Positions 49,938 to 58,372 are shown, counted from the stretch's first letter. The stretch is DNA of 64,000 nt from Acidovorax sp. FHTAMBA (GCF_038958875.1 NZ_CP152407.1:875501-939500), one strand, 5' to 3'. Numbers and translations: made by a program. The notes: generated by a model from the letters alone, not told the origin.

Positions 49938-51626
49938 TTACGCGGTGGGTGACCGCAGCTCGCGCCGCAGGATCTTGCCCACGTTGCTCTTGGGCAGTTC
50001 GTCGCGGAACTCGATGTACTTGGGGCGCTTGTAGCCGGTGAGGTTCTGGTGGCAGTAGTTGGCCACCTCGTCCTCCGTCAGGGCCGGGTCGTTCTTGATG
50101 ATGAAGACCTTGATGGCTTCGCCCTGCTTTTCGTCGGGAATGCCGATGGCCGCGCATTCGACCACGCCGGGGCACATGCTGATGACCTGCTCCAGCTCGT
50201 TGGGGAACACGTTGAAGCCGCTCACCAAAATCATGTCCTTCTTGCGGTCGATGATGCGGGTGAAACCCTGCGCGTCCATGATGCCGATGTCGCCCGTGCG
50301 CATGAAGCCGTCTGGGGTGAAGGCCTTGGCATTCTCTTCGGGCTGGTTGTAGTAGCCCGTCATCACGTTGGGGCCGCGGATGCAGATCTCGCCCGATTCG
50401 CCCTGGGGCAGGCTGTTGCCTTCGTCGTCCTTGATGGCAATGTCGATGCCCGGCAGCGGCAGGCCGATGTTGCCGCTAAACGACGTGTTGTTCACCGGGT
50501 TGTTGGTGCCAATGGCGCAGGTCTCGCTCATGCCCCAGCCCTCGATCATGGTGCTGCCGGTCACCTTTTGCCACTGCTTGGCTGTGCCTTCGCTGGCCGC
50601 CATGCCCCCGGCCTGCGACACGCACAGGTGCGAGAAATCGAGTGCACGGAACTGCGGGTTCTGCAGCAGCGCGTTGAACAGCGTGTTCACTGCGGGCAGC
50701 ATGTGGAAGGGGCGTTTCTTGAGCTCGGCGACAAACTTCGGAATGTCGCGCGGATTGGGAATCAGCGTGAGGCTGGAGCCCTGGCGAATGGCCAGCAGGC
50801 ACAGCGTGAGCGCAAAGATGTGGTACAGCGGCAGCGCGGCAATGCTGTTGGCCTTGCTCACATCGCCCACCTTGGACAGCGCGGGCGTGAACCAGGCCTC
50901 GGCCTGCAACGTGGCGGCCACGATGTTGCGGTGGGTGAGCACAGCGCCTTTCGACAGGCCCGTGGTGCCCCCCGTGTACTGCAGGAAGGCAATCGAATCC
51001 AGCGTGGCCTGGCTGGGTGCGAGCGACTTGTGCTCGCCCAGCGACAGCGCCTTCTTGAAGGTGACGACCTTGCGGCCATTGGACAGCGGCAGCTCATACG
51101 CAGGCACCATCTTGGCGAGATGCCGCACGGCAAAGGTGATCCATTTGCCAAACCAGAAACCCAGCAGGTCGCCCATGGAGGCCATCACCACGTGCTTCAC
51201 GGCCGTGTGGTCAATGACCTCAGCCAGCGTGTGGGCAAAGTTCTCCAGGATCACGATGGCCGTGGCGCCCGAGTCCTTGAGCTGGTGCTGCAGCTCGCGC
51301 GCGGTGTAGAGCGGGTTCACGTTCACGCAGGTGTAGCCGGCGCGCAGCACGGCGGCCATGGTCACGCCAAACTGCGGGATGTTGGGCAGCATGATGGCCA
51401 CGCGCGCGCCGGGCTCGAGCCCCAGGCTTTGTAGGTAGGCGCCCAGCGCGGCCGAGCGGCGCTCGAGCTCGCCATAGCTCATCCACTGGTCCATGCAGAC
51501 CGAAAACGGGCTCTTTGCGTGTTTGCGGAACGACTCTTCCAGCAGGTGGGCCACAGAGCGGTATTGCTCGGGCTGCACGTCATGCGGGACGCCCGGGGGG
51601 TAGCTCTTGAGCCAGATCTTTTCCAT
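49938..51626 (-). CDS. fadD: Long-chain fatty acid-CoA ligase
   Basis: The protein has 562 residues. Acyl-adenylate-forming motifs are clear: FLQYTGGTTGLSKGAVLTHR (P-loop), GWGMSETC, GEICIRGPNVMTGYYN, DGFMRTGDIG, DRKKDMILVSGFNVFPNE and the catalytic lysine near the end in PKSNVGKILRRELR. It activates long-chain fatty acids to acyl-CoA at the inner membrane for beta-oxidation. Length and motif order are as in E. coli FadD. It stands alone, with its own upstream region of 74 bases before the next gene. Confidence 0.95.
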   Translation of the reverse strand: MEKIWLKSYPPGVPHDVQPEQYRSVAHLLEESFRKHAKSPFSVCMDQWMSYGELERRSAALGAYLQSLGLEPGARVAIMLPNIPQFGVTMAAVLRAGYTCVNVNPLYTARELQHQLKDSGATAIVILENFAHTLAEVIDHTAVKHVVMASMGDLLGFWFGKWITFAVRHLAKMVPAYELPLSNGRKVVTFKKALSLGEHKSLAPSQATLDSIAFLQYTGGTTGLSKGAVLTHRNIVAATLQAEAWFTPALSKVGDVSKANSIAALPLYHIFALTLCLLAIRQGSSLTLIPNPRDIPKFVAELKKRPFHMLPAVNTLFNALLQNPQFRALDFSHLCVSQAGGMAASEGTAKQWQKVTGSTMIEGWGMSETCAIGTNNPVNNTSFSGNIGLPLPGIDIAIKDDEGNSLPQGESGEICIRGPNVMTGYYNQPEENAKAFTPDGFMRTGDIGIMDAQGFTRIIDRKKDMILVSGFNVFPNELEQVISMCPGVVECAAIGIPDEKQGEAIKVFIIKNDPALTEDEVANYCHQNLTGYKRPKYIEFRDELPKSNVGKILRRELRSPTA

Positions 51627-51700
51627 GCGCTTGTTTCCTTGTGCTCGCCAAATTCCATTGATAGGTGGGCACAGATTGTGGAAGGCGGGCGCGTTGCGGG

Positions 51701-52444
51701 CTATCGGGCTTGTCCTAGTGTGTTGGCGAGCTGGGTCCCGCAGGTGACAGGGTCGGCATCGAAGAGCAGGTCCATCAGCGCCCGCTCGCGTTGCTCGATG
51801 GTGGCCAGAAACTGCTCCACCCCGCCGCGCTGGCGCGCAAGCTGGCCGAAGGTGTCAAACCCCGCCTCCAGAAACTTCTGCAGCGCCCCCATGCCCGCGG
51901 CGTTGGCGGGGCCGCGCATCATGCGCAGCATCATCCGCAGGCCGGGTGTGCGCGTGAGGCGCGCCAGGTCGGTGCCCATGGCCAGCACGCGCTCCAGCTG
52001 CTGCTGGCGCGCATGGCGCTGGGCCACAGTGCGCCAGGCGGTGGTGTAGCGAGCGACCTCGCTGGCTGCCCCGGCCCCTTGCGCCAGCCATGCGCGGCCC
52101 ATGTCCTGGTCCAGCTCTTCGGTCTGTGCGTGCAACACGGCCAGGGCCACGGCGGTGTTCACCACCGGCTGGGGGAACATGGTCTGCAGCGTGCCCGCGA
52201 TGCGGCCAAACTGCAGATCGCGGTCGGTGTAGTCGGTGTCGCTGTACAGCTCCTCCAGAAAAAAACCTGCCGCCGGGCCGAACGAGGGCGAGGCCATCAG
52301 ATCCGCATAGGTGCCGCGAAAGCGCCGCGCCTGGAACGTCTTGACGCTGCCCACCGCCGCCCCCAGCGCCGGGTCGCCCGTGCGGTGCAGGCGCAGGGCG
52401 GTCACGTCGGCAATGGCATCGCGGATGGTCTGGGCGGCATCCAT
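51701..52444 (-). CDS. Conserved hypothetical protein
   Basis: The protein has 247 residues from the ATG at 52444 (MDAAQTIRDA). It is predicted all-helical and cytoplasmic, without signal peptide or membrane segment. The only striking segment is FFLEELYSDTDYTDRDLQFG near residues 62-82, an aromatic/acidic motif I associate with a conserved Burkholderiales family of unknown function. No enzymatic motif is visible. It is divergent from the lipase-like hydrolase gene across 100 bases. Confidence 0.7.
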   Translation of the reverse strand: MDAAQTIRDAIADVTALRLHRTGDPALGAAVGSVKTFQARRFRGTYADLMASPSFGPAAGFFLEELYSDTDYTDRDLQFGRIAGTLQTMFPQPVVNTAVALAVLHAQTEELDQDMGRAWLAQGAGAASEVARYTTAWRTVAQRHARQQQLERVLAMGTDLARLTRTPGLRMMLRMMRGPANAAGMGALQKFLEAGFDTFGQLARQRGGVEQFLATIEQRERALMDLLFDADPVTCGTQLANTLGQAR

Positions 52445-52544
52445 GGGGCGGGGTCCTTCCTGTTGTGTTGATGGCCTCGGGGCGGTGCCCAAGCCGCACA
52501 ATGCGGCTGGTCGATTACATCATTGCATCCTCACCACCATCACC

Positions 52545-53441
52545 ATGATTGCGCGCTGGCAACGAATCCTTCTCCTGTGCATCCTGCTGGCCATGGCCGC
52601 CTGGCTGGTGTGGCAGTGGCCCCATTCACCCCTGCGCGCCGTGCTGGGCGCCTTGGTGCCCCTGGGGATGTTCCTGGTGGTGATGGCGGTGGAGTTTGTG
52701 CTGATGCACATCACCAACCGTACCGACGCGGCGCCCCGCGCCCGCCTGTCGCAGGTGGTGGGTGCCTGGTGGGCCGAGGTGTGGGTGGCGCTGCAGGTCT
52801 TTGGCTGGCGCCAGCCGTTTCGCCACCAGTCCGTGCCCGACTGGCTGCCCGCCCAGCCAACGGGCAAGCGCGGCGTGGTGCTGGTGCACGGCTTCATGTG
52901 CAACCGGGGCCTGTGGCTGCCGTGGTTTGCGCCACTGCAAGCCCAGGGCCATGCCCATGTGGCGGTCAATCTGGAGCCGGTGATGGGCTCGATAGACGAA
53001 TACGCGGACATCATTGAAGACGCTGTCTTGCGGGTAACTGCCGCCACGGGGCAGGCGCCGGTGGTGCTTTGCCACAGCATGGGGGGCTTGGCGGTGCGGG
53101 CGTGGCTGCGCGCGCACCAGGCCGATGGGCGGGTGCACCGGGTGTTGACGCTGGGCACGCCGCATGGCGGAACATGGCTGGGGCGCTTCAGCCGGGCGGT
53201 GAATGGGCGGCAGATGAGCCTGGCGGGGGACTGGGTGCTGGCGCTACAGAGGGCCGAGCCTGCGGGGCGGGCTGCGTTGTTTACGTGCTGGTATTCCAAC
53301 TGCGACAACATCGTGTTTCCGGCGAGCACTGCCAGTTTGCCGGGGGCGGACAACCGGTTGGTTCAGGGGGTTGCGCATGTGCAGATGGCGTTTGATGCGG
53401 GAGTGATGAAGGCTTGTCTTGAGGAGATGGGGTGGGGGTGA
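52545..53441 (+). CDS. Membrane-anchored alpha/beta hydrolase (lipase-like)
   Basis: The protein has 298 residues from the ATG at 52545 (MIARWQRILL). Two N-terminal membrane helices (about 6-22 and 28-52) anchor it. The hydrolase domain has the oxyanion-region HGF motif in GVVLVHGFMCNRGLW, the nucleophile serine in LCHSMGGLAVR (GxSxG-like CHSMG), and probable acid and histidine in NCDNIVFPAS and GVAHVQMAF. It probably cleaves an ester at the membrane. The TGA stop coincides with the beginning of dispersed repeat copy I. Confidence 0.85.
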   Translation: MIARWQRILLLCILLAMAAWLVWQWPHSPLRAVLGALVPLGMFLVVMAVEFVLMHITNRTDAAPRARLSQVVGAWWAEVWVALQVFGWRQPFRHQSVPDWLPAQPTGKRGVVLVHGFMCNRGLWLPWFAPLQAQGHAHVAVNLEPVMGSIDEYADIIEDAVLRVTAATGQAPVVLCHSMGGLAVRAWLRAHQADGRVHRVLTLGTPHGGTWLGRFSRAVNGRQMSLAGDWVLALQRAEPAGRAALFTCWYSNCDNIVFPASTASLPGADNRLVQGVAHVQMAFDAGVMKACLEEMGWG

Positions 53442-53505
53442 TTTTTTGATTGTTTTGGCCTCTAGCGCTTATGTATAAAGCGCTAGCAGCTATTGTTTTC
53501 ATAGT
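53439..53505 (-). repeat. Dispersed palindromic element, copy I (begins on a stop codon)
   Basis: The plus strand reads TGATTTTTTGATTGTTTTGG, CCTCTAGCGCTTATGTATAA and AGCGCTAGCAGCTATTG. The first TGA (53439-53441) is the stop codon of the hydrolase gene. The two halves CTAGCGCTT and AAGCGCTAG form a near-perfect hairpin. Confidence 0.85.
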
Positions 53506-54110
53506 CATCGAGTTTCCGTCTACCGTTCGGGCTGAGCCTGTCGAAGCCTGGGCGCGCTGGTTTGAAGCGCATGCTTGTGGTGAGTGCGGAGGCCGGGAGT
53601 CGCCCCGGCGGGCGAGGTACTTGTTCTTTGCTTCGCCAAAGAAAAGTACCCAAAAGAAAGGCGACCCCCAGTCTGCGACCCCTTCGCGTTGCGAAGGGGC
53701 AAACCTGCGGCGGGGCGGTTGCGGGGTGCGCCGTGGAACTCGCTTTGCGCCTGCGGCGCGCGTAGCGCAAAGCGAGTTCCACGGCGCACCCCGTGACCGA
53801 GCACCCCAGGTTGCCCCGTAGCGCAGCGAAGGGGTCGCAGACAGTAGGGTCGCTTTCTCTTTGGTGACTTTCTCTTGGCGAGACAAGAGAAAGTTACTGC
53901 GCCGCCGGGCGCACACCCCGGCCTCCGCCCGTCAACCCGGCATGCGGCCCATCCGCGAGCCTGCGAGCGCGCTCAGGTTTCGAGAAGCCCAACCTGAACG
54001 GCCGGTGAGATGCAAAGATTCAGAAAGCTCAGCCCGAACGTCGATTGGCTATCAAAAAAATAGCTGCTAACGCTTGTTGGATAGGCGCTAGCAGCCATTT
54101 TTATCAAAAG
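53442..54110. other. Long non-coding region made of nested repeats
   Basis: The 669 bases between the hydrolase and phhA hold no supported gene. They consist of dispersed element copy I, a composite palindrome bounded by 14-bp inverted repeats (53524-54040), and dispersed element copy J. Small open frames within it are mirror images of the palindrome and are not credible genes. Confidence 0.75.
53524..54040. repeat. Composite inverted-repeat element with a 349-bp palindrome
   Basis: CGTTCGGGCTGAGC at 53524-53537 and its exact inverse at 54027-54040 bound the element. Inside, 53584-53932 is a large imperfect palindrome whose arms are about 167 bp. The innermost 28 bp of each arm (53723-53750 and 53765-53792) are perfectly complementary around a 14-base loop. 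The arms carry TTCGCCAAAGAAAAGT-like segments that I recognise as a repeat common in this bacterial group. No transposase is present. Confidence 0.8.
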
Positions 54111-54113
54111 TCA
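54048..54113 (+). repeat. Dispersed palindromic element, copy J (ends on a stop codon)
   Basis: The copy contains GCTATCAAAAAAATAGCTGC, TAACGCTTGTTGGATAGG and CGCTAGCAGCCATTTTTATC. It ends at TCA (54111-54113), which is the TGA stop codon of phhA on the minus strand. Confidence 0.85.
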
Positions 54114-54962
54114 GGCCGCCAAGGCCTCCCGCTCATCCGCCGCAAACTCCGGCAACCCCCGCAGCCGCTCATAGATCGGCGCAAAGTCCGCCGCCGTCAT
54201 CTCAAACAGCTGCTCAAAACTGTCGATCACAAAATAGGTCTGCTGGTACGTATCAATCTTGTAGCGCGTGCGCATGGTGCGCTCCAGCTGCAGCGCAATG
54301 CGCTGCGGCTCCGGGCTCTGCACCGAATACGCCAGCTCGCCCGACGAACTCAGGATGCCAGCGCCATACGCCCGCAGCTCCCCCGCCTCGCGGATCAGCC
54401 CGAACTCGATCGTGTACCAGTACAAACGCGAAAGCATTTCGCACGACCCCAGCCCCTGCGCCTTCAGCCCGCCCTGGCCGTAGCGCTGCACATAGTCGCC
54501 AAACACGGGGTTGAACAGCAGCGGCACATGGCCGAACAGGTCGTGAAAAATGTCGGGCTCGACGATGTATTCGAACTCCTCGGGCTTGCGGATCCAGTCC
54601 GTCACCGGGAACTTGCGGTTGGCCAGCAGGGTGAAAAACGGCACCTCCGGGATCAGCCCCGGCACGCCCACCAGCTCCCAGCCGGTGGCTTTGTACAAGC
54701 GCTCGTTCACCTCTTCAAAGCGTGGGATGCGGTCGCTCGCGCCCAGTGAGGGCAGGGCGTTGATAAACGCCTGGCTCGCCAGGCCCGGCAGCAGCGCGCG
54801 CTGGCGTTCGTACAGGCGGCGGTAGGTGTCGTGGTCGGCGGCGGTGTAGCTCGCGTAGTCCTGGTTGCAGGTGTAGTCGGCATTGGCGCGGCTGTAGTCG
54901 CCGCGCGGAGGGCGGTCGCTCGCGCCGTATACGACGGGTTTGACGACAGACTCGGTGGTCAT
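54111..54962 (-). CDS. phhA: Phenylalanine 4-hydroxylase
   Basis: The protein has 283 residues from the ATG at 54962, preceded by AGGGAG; a GTG three codons earlier is possible. It is the short bacterial form without a regulatory domain. Iron ligands are the two histidines in DIFHDLFGHVPLLF and the glutamate in YWYTIEFGLI; the pterin and substrate region has TGWELVGVPGLIPE. It converts phenylalanine to tyrosine using tetrahydropterin and O2. It lies 15 bases after hpd in one transcript for aromatic amino acid breakdown. No carbinolamine dehydratase (phhB) is adjacent. Confidence 0.96.
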   Translation of the reverse strand: MTTESVVKPVVYGASDRPPRGDYSRANADYTCNQDYASYTAADHDTYRRLYERQRALLPGLASQAFINALPSLGASDRIPRFEEVNERLYKATGWELVGVPGLIPEVPFFTLLANRKFPVTDWIRKPEEFEYIVEPDIFHDLFGHVPLLFNPVFGDYVQRYGQGGLKAQGLGSCEMLSRLYWYTIEFGLIREAGELRAYGAGILSSSGELAYSVQSPEPQRIALQLERTMRTRYKIDTYQQTYFVIDSFEQLFEMTAADFAPIYERLRGLPEFAADEREALAA

Positions 54963-54977
54963 GGCGCTCACTCCCTC

Positions 54978-56099
54978 TCAGGCCTTCTTGGCCTCAAGCA
55001 CGCCGCGGGCGATCTGGTCGCGCTCCAGCGATTCGAACAGTGCCTTGAAGTTGCCTTCGCCGAAGCCGTCGCGGTAGTCGCCCTTGCGCTGGATGAATTC
55101 GAAGAACACGGGGCCCAGCATGGGGGTCGAGAAAATCTGCAGCAGCAGGCGCGGTGTACCGTCGGCCGTGGTGCCATCGAGCAGGATGCCGCGCGACTGC
55201 AGTTCGCCCACGGGCTGTCCATGGCCAGGCAGGCGACCTTCCAGCATCTGGTAGTAGATGTCGTTGGGGGCTGGGGCCATGGGCACGCCGGCCAGGCCGA
55301 GCTTGTCCACGGTGGACAGAATGTCGTCGCAGATCAGCGCGATGTGCTGGATGCCTTCGCCGTTGAACTGCATCAAAAACTCTTCGATCTGCCCGCCGCC
55401 CTGCTTGGACTCTTCATTCAGCGGGATGCGGATCTTGCCGTCGGGCGCCGTCATGGCCTTGCTGGTGAGGCCGGTGTATTCGCCCTGGATGTCGAAGTAG
55501 CGGATCTCACGAAAGCCGAACAGCTTCTCGTAGAAGTTGGCCCAGAAGCCCATGCGGCCGCGGTACACGTTGTGCGTGAGGTGGTCGATCTCGTTCAGGC
55601 CATGGCCCACGGGGCGGCGGTCCACACCTTCGATGAATTCGAAGTCGATGTCGTAGATGGACTTGCCGTCTTCAAACCGGTCGATCAGGTACAGCGGCGC
55701 GCCGCCGATGCCCTTGATGGCGGGCAGGCGCAGTTCCATGGGGCCGGTGGGGATCTCGATGGGCTGGGCGCCCAGCTCCAGGGCACGCTGGTAGGCCTTG
55801 TGCGCGTCCTTCACGCGGAACGCCAGGCCGCAGGCCGAGGGGCCGTGCTCGGCGCCAAAGTAAGCCGCCTGGCTGTGGGGCTCGCGGTTCAGGATGAAGT
55901 TGATACCGTTCTGGCGGTACAGCACCACGTCCTTGGAGCGGTGCCTGGCCACGAGCGTGAAGCCCAGCTTTTCAAACACCGCCTCCAGTACGCCCGGCTG
56001 GGGCGAGGTGAATTCGACGAACTCGAAGCCCATCAGGCCCATGGGGTTGTCCCAGGCGTCGAGCTGGGCGGCGGTTTGTTGCGGCAAGGCGGCGTTCAT
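54978..56099 (-). CDS. hpd: 4-hydroxyphenylpyruvate dioxygenase
   Basis: The protein has 373 residues from the ATG at 56099 (MNAALPQQTAAQ). The C-terminal vicinal-oxygen-chelate domain carries the iron ligands: histidine in EIDHLTHNVYRG, histidine in GIQHIALICDDI and glutamate in GPVFFEFIQRKGD. It converts 4-hydroxyphenylpyruvate to homogentisate in the cytoplasm. It is the first gene of the hpd-phhA transcript. A long open frame on the other strand through this gene is only codon-bias shadow. Confidence 0.96.
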   Translation of the reverse strand: MNAALPQQTAAQLDAWDNPMGLMGFEFVEFTSPQPGVLEAVFEKLGFTLVARHRSKDVVLYRQNGINFILNREPHSQAAYFGAEHGPSACGLAFRVKDAHKAYQRALELGAQPIEIPTGPMELRLPAIKGIGGAPLYLIDRFEDGKSIYDIDFEFIEGVDRRPVGHGLNEIDHLTHNVYRGRMGFWANFYEKLFGFREIRYFDIQGEYTGLTSKAMTAPDGKIRIPLNEESKQGGGQIEEFLMQFNGEGIQHIALICDDILSTVDKLGLAGVPMAPAPNDIYYQMLEGRLPGHGQPVGELQSRGILLDGTTADGTPRLLLQIFSTPMLGPVFFEFIQRKGDYRDGFGEGNFKALFESLERDQIARGVLEAKKA

Positions 56100-56190
56100 G
56101 GGTGTCTCCGGCATTCGTCGTTGATGAATGTCATGGACTGTAGGCGCGCCCTGCCTCATGTTTCTGGCGAAATCAAGAGCCGGCGGCGCT

Positions 56191-56219
56191 TGATTTGCAG
56201 GAATATTGTGAATCGTCAA
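56191..56219 (-). promoter_or_regulatory. Possible sigma70 promoter of hpd-phhA
   Basis: On the minus strand TTGACG (56219-56214) and AAATCA (56196-56191) are spaced by 17 bases and point to hpd. The -35 box is good and the -10 box is weak. The AT-rich segment between them (TTCACAATATTCC) could also bind an Lrp-type regulator. Confidence 0.4.
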
Positions 56220-56267
56220 TCTTTGGCGCACTTGTTGCGCTTGGAAAGCGCCGTGGAGGCCGCCTTG

Positions 56268-57263
56268 TCAGGAGCCGGGCGCAGCGGACTGCAGCTTGCG
56301 CAAAGCCAGTGCGGCTTCGATGCGGGGCTGCTCCTGTTCGCTGAAGAGCTGCTGGCGCAGCTGCTGCAGGCCGGGGCCATCGCCGTGCTGCGCACGCGCT
56401 TGGTCGTATTGCGCCAGCCGCTGCTGCCAGTGCTGTTCTTCCCGGTCGAGCCGGGCCATGTTGTGGGCGGCGGCCTCGCCGTAGCGGGCACTGCGCGCGG
56501 CGTGGCGGGTGCGTTCGTCGGTGTTCTGGGCGTTGAACGTGGCGGTCTGGGCCGCGGCGTCGAGGTGGACGGTGGCGGCGGCGCGCTCGGCGCGGCGTGC
56601 CTCGGGCAGTTCGTTGTCTGCATCGCGCAGCGCCTGGGCGCGTTGCTCGGCAGTGAGGCCGGGGTTGTGCGCAATCTCCAGGCGCGCCAGGGTGTAGCGG
56701 TCCAGGTCTGCCTCGCGGGCGAACAAAGCGTCGTACTCGGGGCCGTCAAAAAACTGCTGGCGCACCCGGTGCCGTGCCTGAAGCGCCTCGCGCAGGGCGG
56801 CGGGGTCGTTCATGTCCTGGGGCGAGCGCAATTGGCCCAGCGCCACCCGGTAGTCCACGTAGCGCTCGGCCAGTGCCAGCGCGCGGGTGGCCAGATCTGC
56901 AGAAAAGTGCTGGCCTACCAGCGCCGCCAGCCGCTGCTTGAGCGCGGCGGGGTCGCTCGCATCCTCGGCCCGCGCTTCCAGGAGCAGGGCTTCCAGCGTG
57001 TCGCGCAGGCCGTGCACCAGCAGCGGGTCTGCGCTGTGGTCGGCCACCGCGGCGCGGCCGGGGGCAAAAAAGCTGTCCTCCATGGGCCGCGCCGGCTGCG
57101 ATATCCCCGCAAGCATCGCACCCCCGGCGGGCGCGGCGGCCGCACCCTGCGGGGTTGGCGTGGATGCGGCGTCCGGCAGACCGGGCGCCCCGAGCCACCA
57201 CACCACGGCGGCCGTGGCGGCGGCAAGGGCCACCCCTGCACTGAGGGCGCGCGCGGCCTTCAT
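56268..57263 (-). CDS. lifO: Lipase-specific foldase (lipase chaperone)
   Basis: The protein has 331 residues. One N-terminal membrane helix (about 5-25, GVALAAATAAVVWWLGAPGL) anchors it in the inner membrane, followed by a proline/alanine-rich linker (to about 55). The periplasmic helical domains hold DSFFAPGR-type and RHRVRQQFFDGPEYDALFAR segments and a charged glutamine-rich C-terminus, as in Lif proteins. It folds the secreted lipase encoded three bases upstream, so the two form a lip-lif operon. Some family motifs are degenerate, but the pairing makes the call secure. Confidence 0.9.
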   Translation of the reverse strand: MKAARALSAGVALAAATAAVVWWLGAPGLPDAASTPTPQGAAAAPAGGAMLAGISQPARPMEDSFFAPGRAAVADHSADPLLVHGLRDTLEALLLEARAEDASDPAALKQRLAALVGQHFSADLATRALALAERYVDYRVALGQLRSPQDMNDPAALREALQARHRVRQQFFDGPEYDALFAREADLDRYTLARLEIAHNPGLTAEQRAQALRDADNELPEARRAERAAATVHLDAAAQTATFNAQNTDERTRHAARSARYGEAAAHNMARLDREEQHWQQRLAQYDQARAQHGDGPGLQQLRQQLFSEQEQPRIEAALALRKLQSAAPGS

Positions 57264-57266
57264 GGC

Positions 57267-58208
57267 TTACAGGCCCACCGATTTGAGGCGGTTGGCGTGC
57301 TGGCGGTACAGCGTGACGGGGTCGGTAGAGAACCAGTCGCGCAGGCCCAGCAGCTGGTTGACTTCGTCCAGATGGTTCTGGCGGTAGTCGCCCAGGTGTT
57401 TGCCCAGGCGCGACGAGCAGGCCGATACCAGGCCGTCGTTGGATTCGCCAAAGGTGAGGCTCAGCGTGGCCAGCAGGGCGTCGCTGGCGTCGAGCACGTT
57501 GGTCAGGGGCAGGGTGCCGGTCCAGGAGTAGTAGCGCACGCCGTTCACCAGCTCGGCGCCGTTGCCGCAGCCCGAGGTGGGCACGCCGTGCGGGAAGCGG
57601 CTGTTGAACTTGGCCGAGCCTGCGGTGGTCAGCGAGTCCAGCGCTGCCGTGGGCATCTGGGGCAAGCCGGTACCGCCGGAGGTCAGGTTGATCAGGCCCA
57701 CCAGCGCCCTGGCGGCGGCGCTGGCCACCACCTCCGACACCGAGCCCGCGGGCGCCACGCCCCGAAGGATGTCGGCCACGCGCGAGCCCCGGTTCACGCC
57801 ACCAATCGATGTCACGGAGGCCACGAGCTGGGGGGCGACTCCGGCCACATAGCGCGTGGTGGGGCCACCGTGCGAATGGCCCACCAGGTTCACCTTGGCA
57901 GCGCCGGTGATGGCCAGGATGGTCTTGACCTGGGCCAGCAACTGCTCGCCGCGCACCTCGGTGCTGTTGGCGGCCGACACCTGCGCCACGTACACCCTGG
58001 CGCCGCCCTGGCGCAGGGCGTCGGGAATGCCGTAGAAGTAGTCGATTCCCAGGGCCGAGTCAAAGCCAAAAAGGCCGTGCACCAGCACGATGGGGTAGCG
58101 CGTCTGGGTGTAGCCGCTCTGTGCCTGGGCATTGGCGCCCATGAGCAAAAGCCCCGCCGTGGCCGCCAGCAACAGTCGCCGCAAAAAGCGGCTGAAAAAT
58201 CCGGTCAT
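57267..58208 (-). CDS. lip: Secreted triacylglycerol lipase, subfamily I.1/I.2
   Basis: The protein has 313 residues from the ATG at 58208 (MTGFFSRFLRR). A signal peptide ends near residue 30 (GANAQA). The mature enzyme has the oxyanion motif IVLVHGLFGFD, the nucleophile in VNLVGHSHGGPTTRYVAG, the aspartate in SNDGLVSACSS and the histidine in YRQNHLDEVNQLLG. Cysteines in SGCGNG and SACSS would form the family's disulfide. It needs the adjacent foldase and is probably secreted by the type II pathway. A 30-bp near-perfect palindrome lies 33 bases upstream of the start. Confidence 0.93.
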   Translation of the reverse strand: MTGFFSRFLRRLLLAATAGLLLMGANAQAQSGYTQTRYPIVLVHGLFGFDSALGIDYFYGIPDALRQGGARVYVAQVSAANSTEVRGEQLLAQVKTILAITGAAKVNLVGHSHGGPTTRYVAGVAPQLVASVTSIGGVNRGSRVADILRGVAPAGSVSEVVASAAARALVGLINLTSGGTGLPQMPTAALDSLTTAGSAKFNSRFPHGVPTSGCGNGAELVNGVRYYSWTGTLPLTNVLDASDALLATLSLTFGESNDGLVSACSSRLGKHLGDYRQNHLDEVNQLLGLRDWFSTDPVTLYRQHANRLKSVGL

Positions 58209-58240
58209 GTGTTTGTCTCCGTTGGTATGGTTTCTTATGG

Positions 58241-58270
58241 TGCAAAAACGAACGACCGTTCTTTTTTGCA
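58241..58270. promoter_or_regulatory. 30-bp near-perfect palindrome upstream of the lipase gene
   Basis: TGCAAAAACGAACG (58241-58254), AC, and CGTTCTTTTTTGCA (58257-58270) form 14-bp inverted arms with one mismatch. The core GAACGACCGTTC looks like an operator for a TetR-type repressor. It lies between the lipase start (58208, minus) and the Lrp gene start (58373, plus), closer to the lipase gene. A hairpin terminator reading is possible but less likely, as both genes point away. Confidence 0.6.
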
Positions 58271-58372
58271 GGATCAATTTTTCTATTGGGCGCAGGGAGT
58301 CACTATCGGGACATACCCGTGCCCGCGGTGTGGAATGCGGGGCCGGCGCGGTGTTTCGTAAAATCCTGCGCC

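Noticed and set aside
53483..53916. Several small open frames in the palindromic region
   Set aside because: They arise on both strands from the same inverted repeat and have no ribosome-binding sites or conserved residues.
54831..58361. A 1176-codon open frame on the plus strand
   Set aside because: It is antisense to phhA, hpd, the foldase and the lipase, all of which have clear catalytic motifs. High G+C content keeps the mirror frame open.
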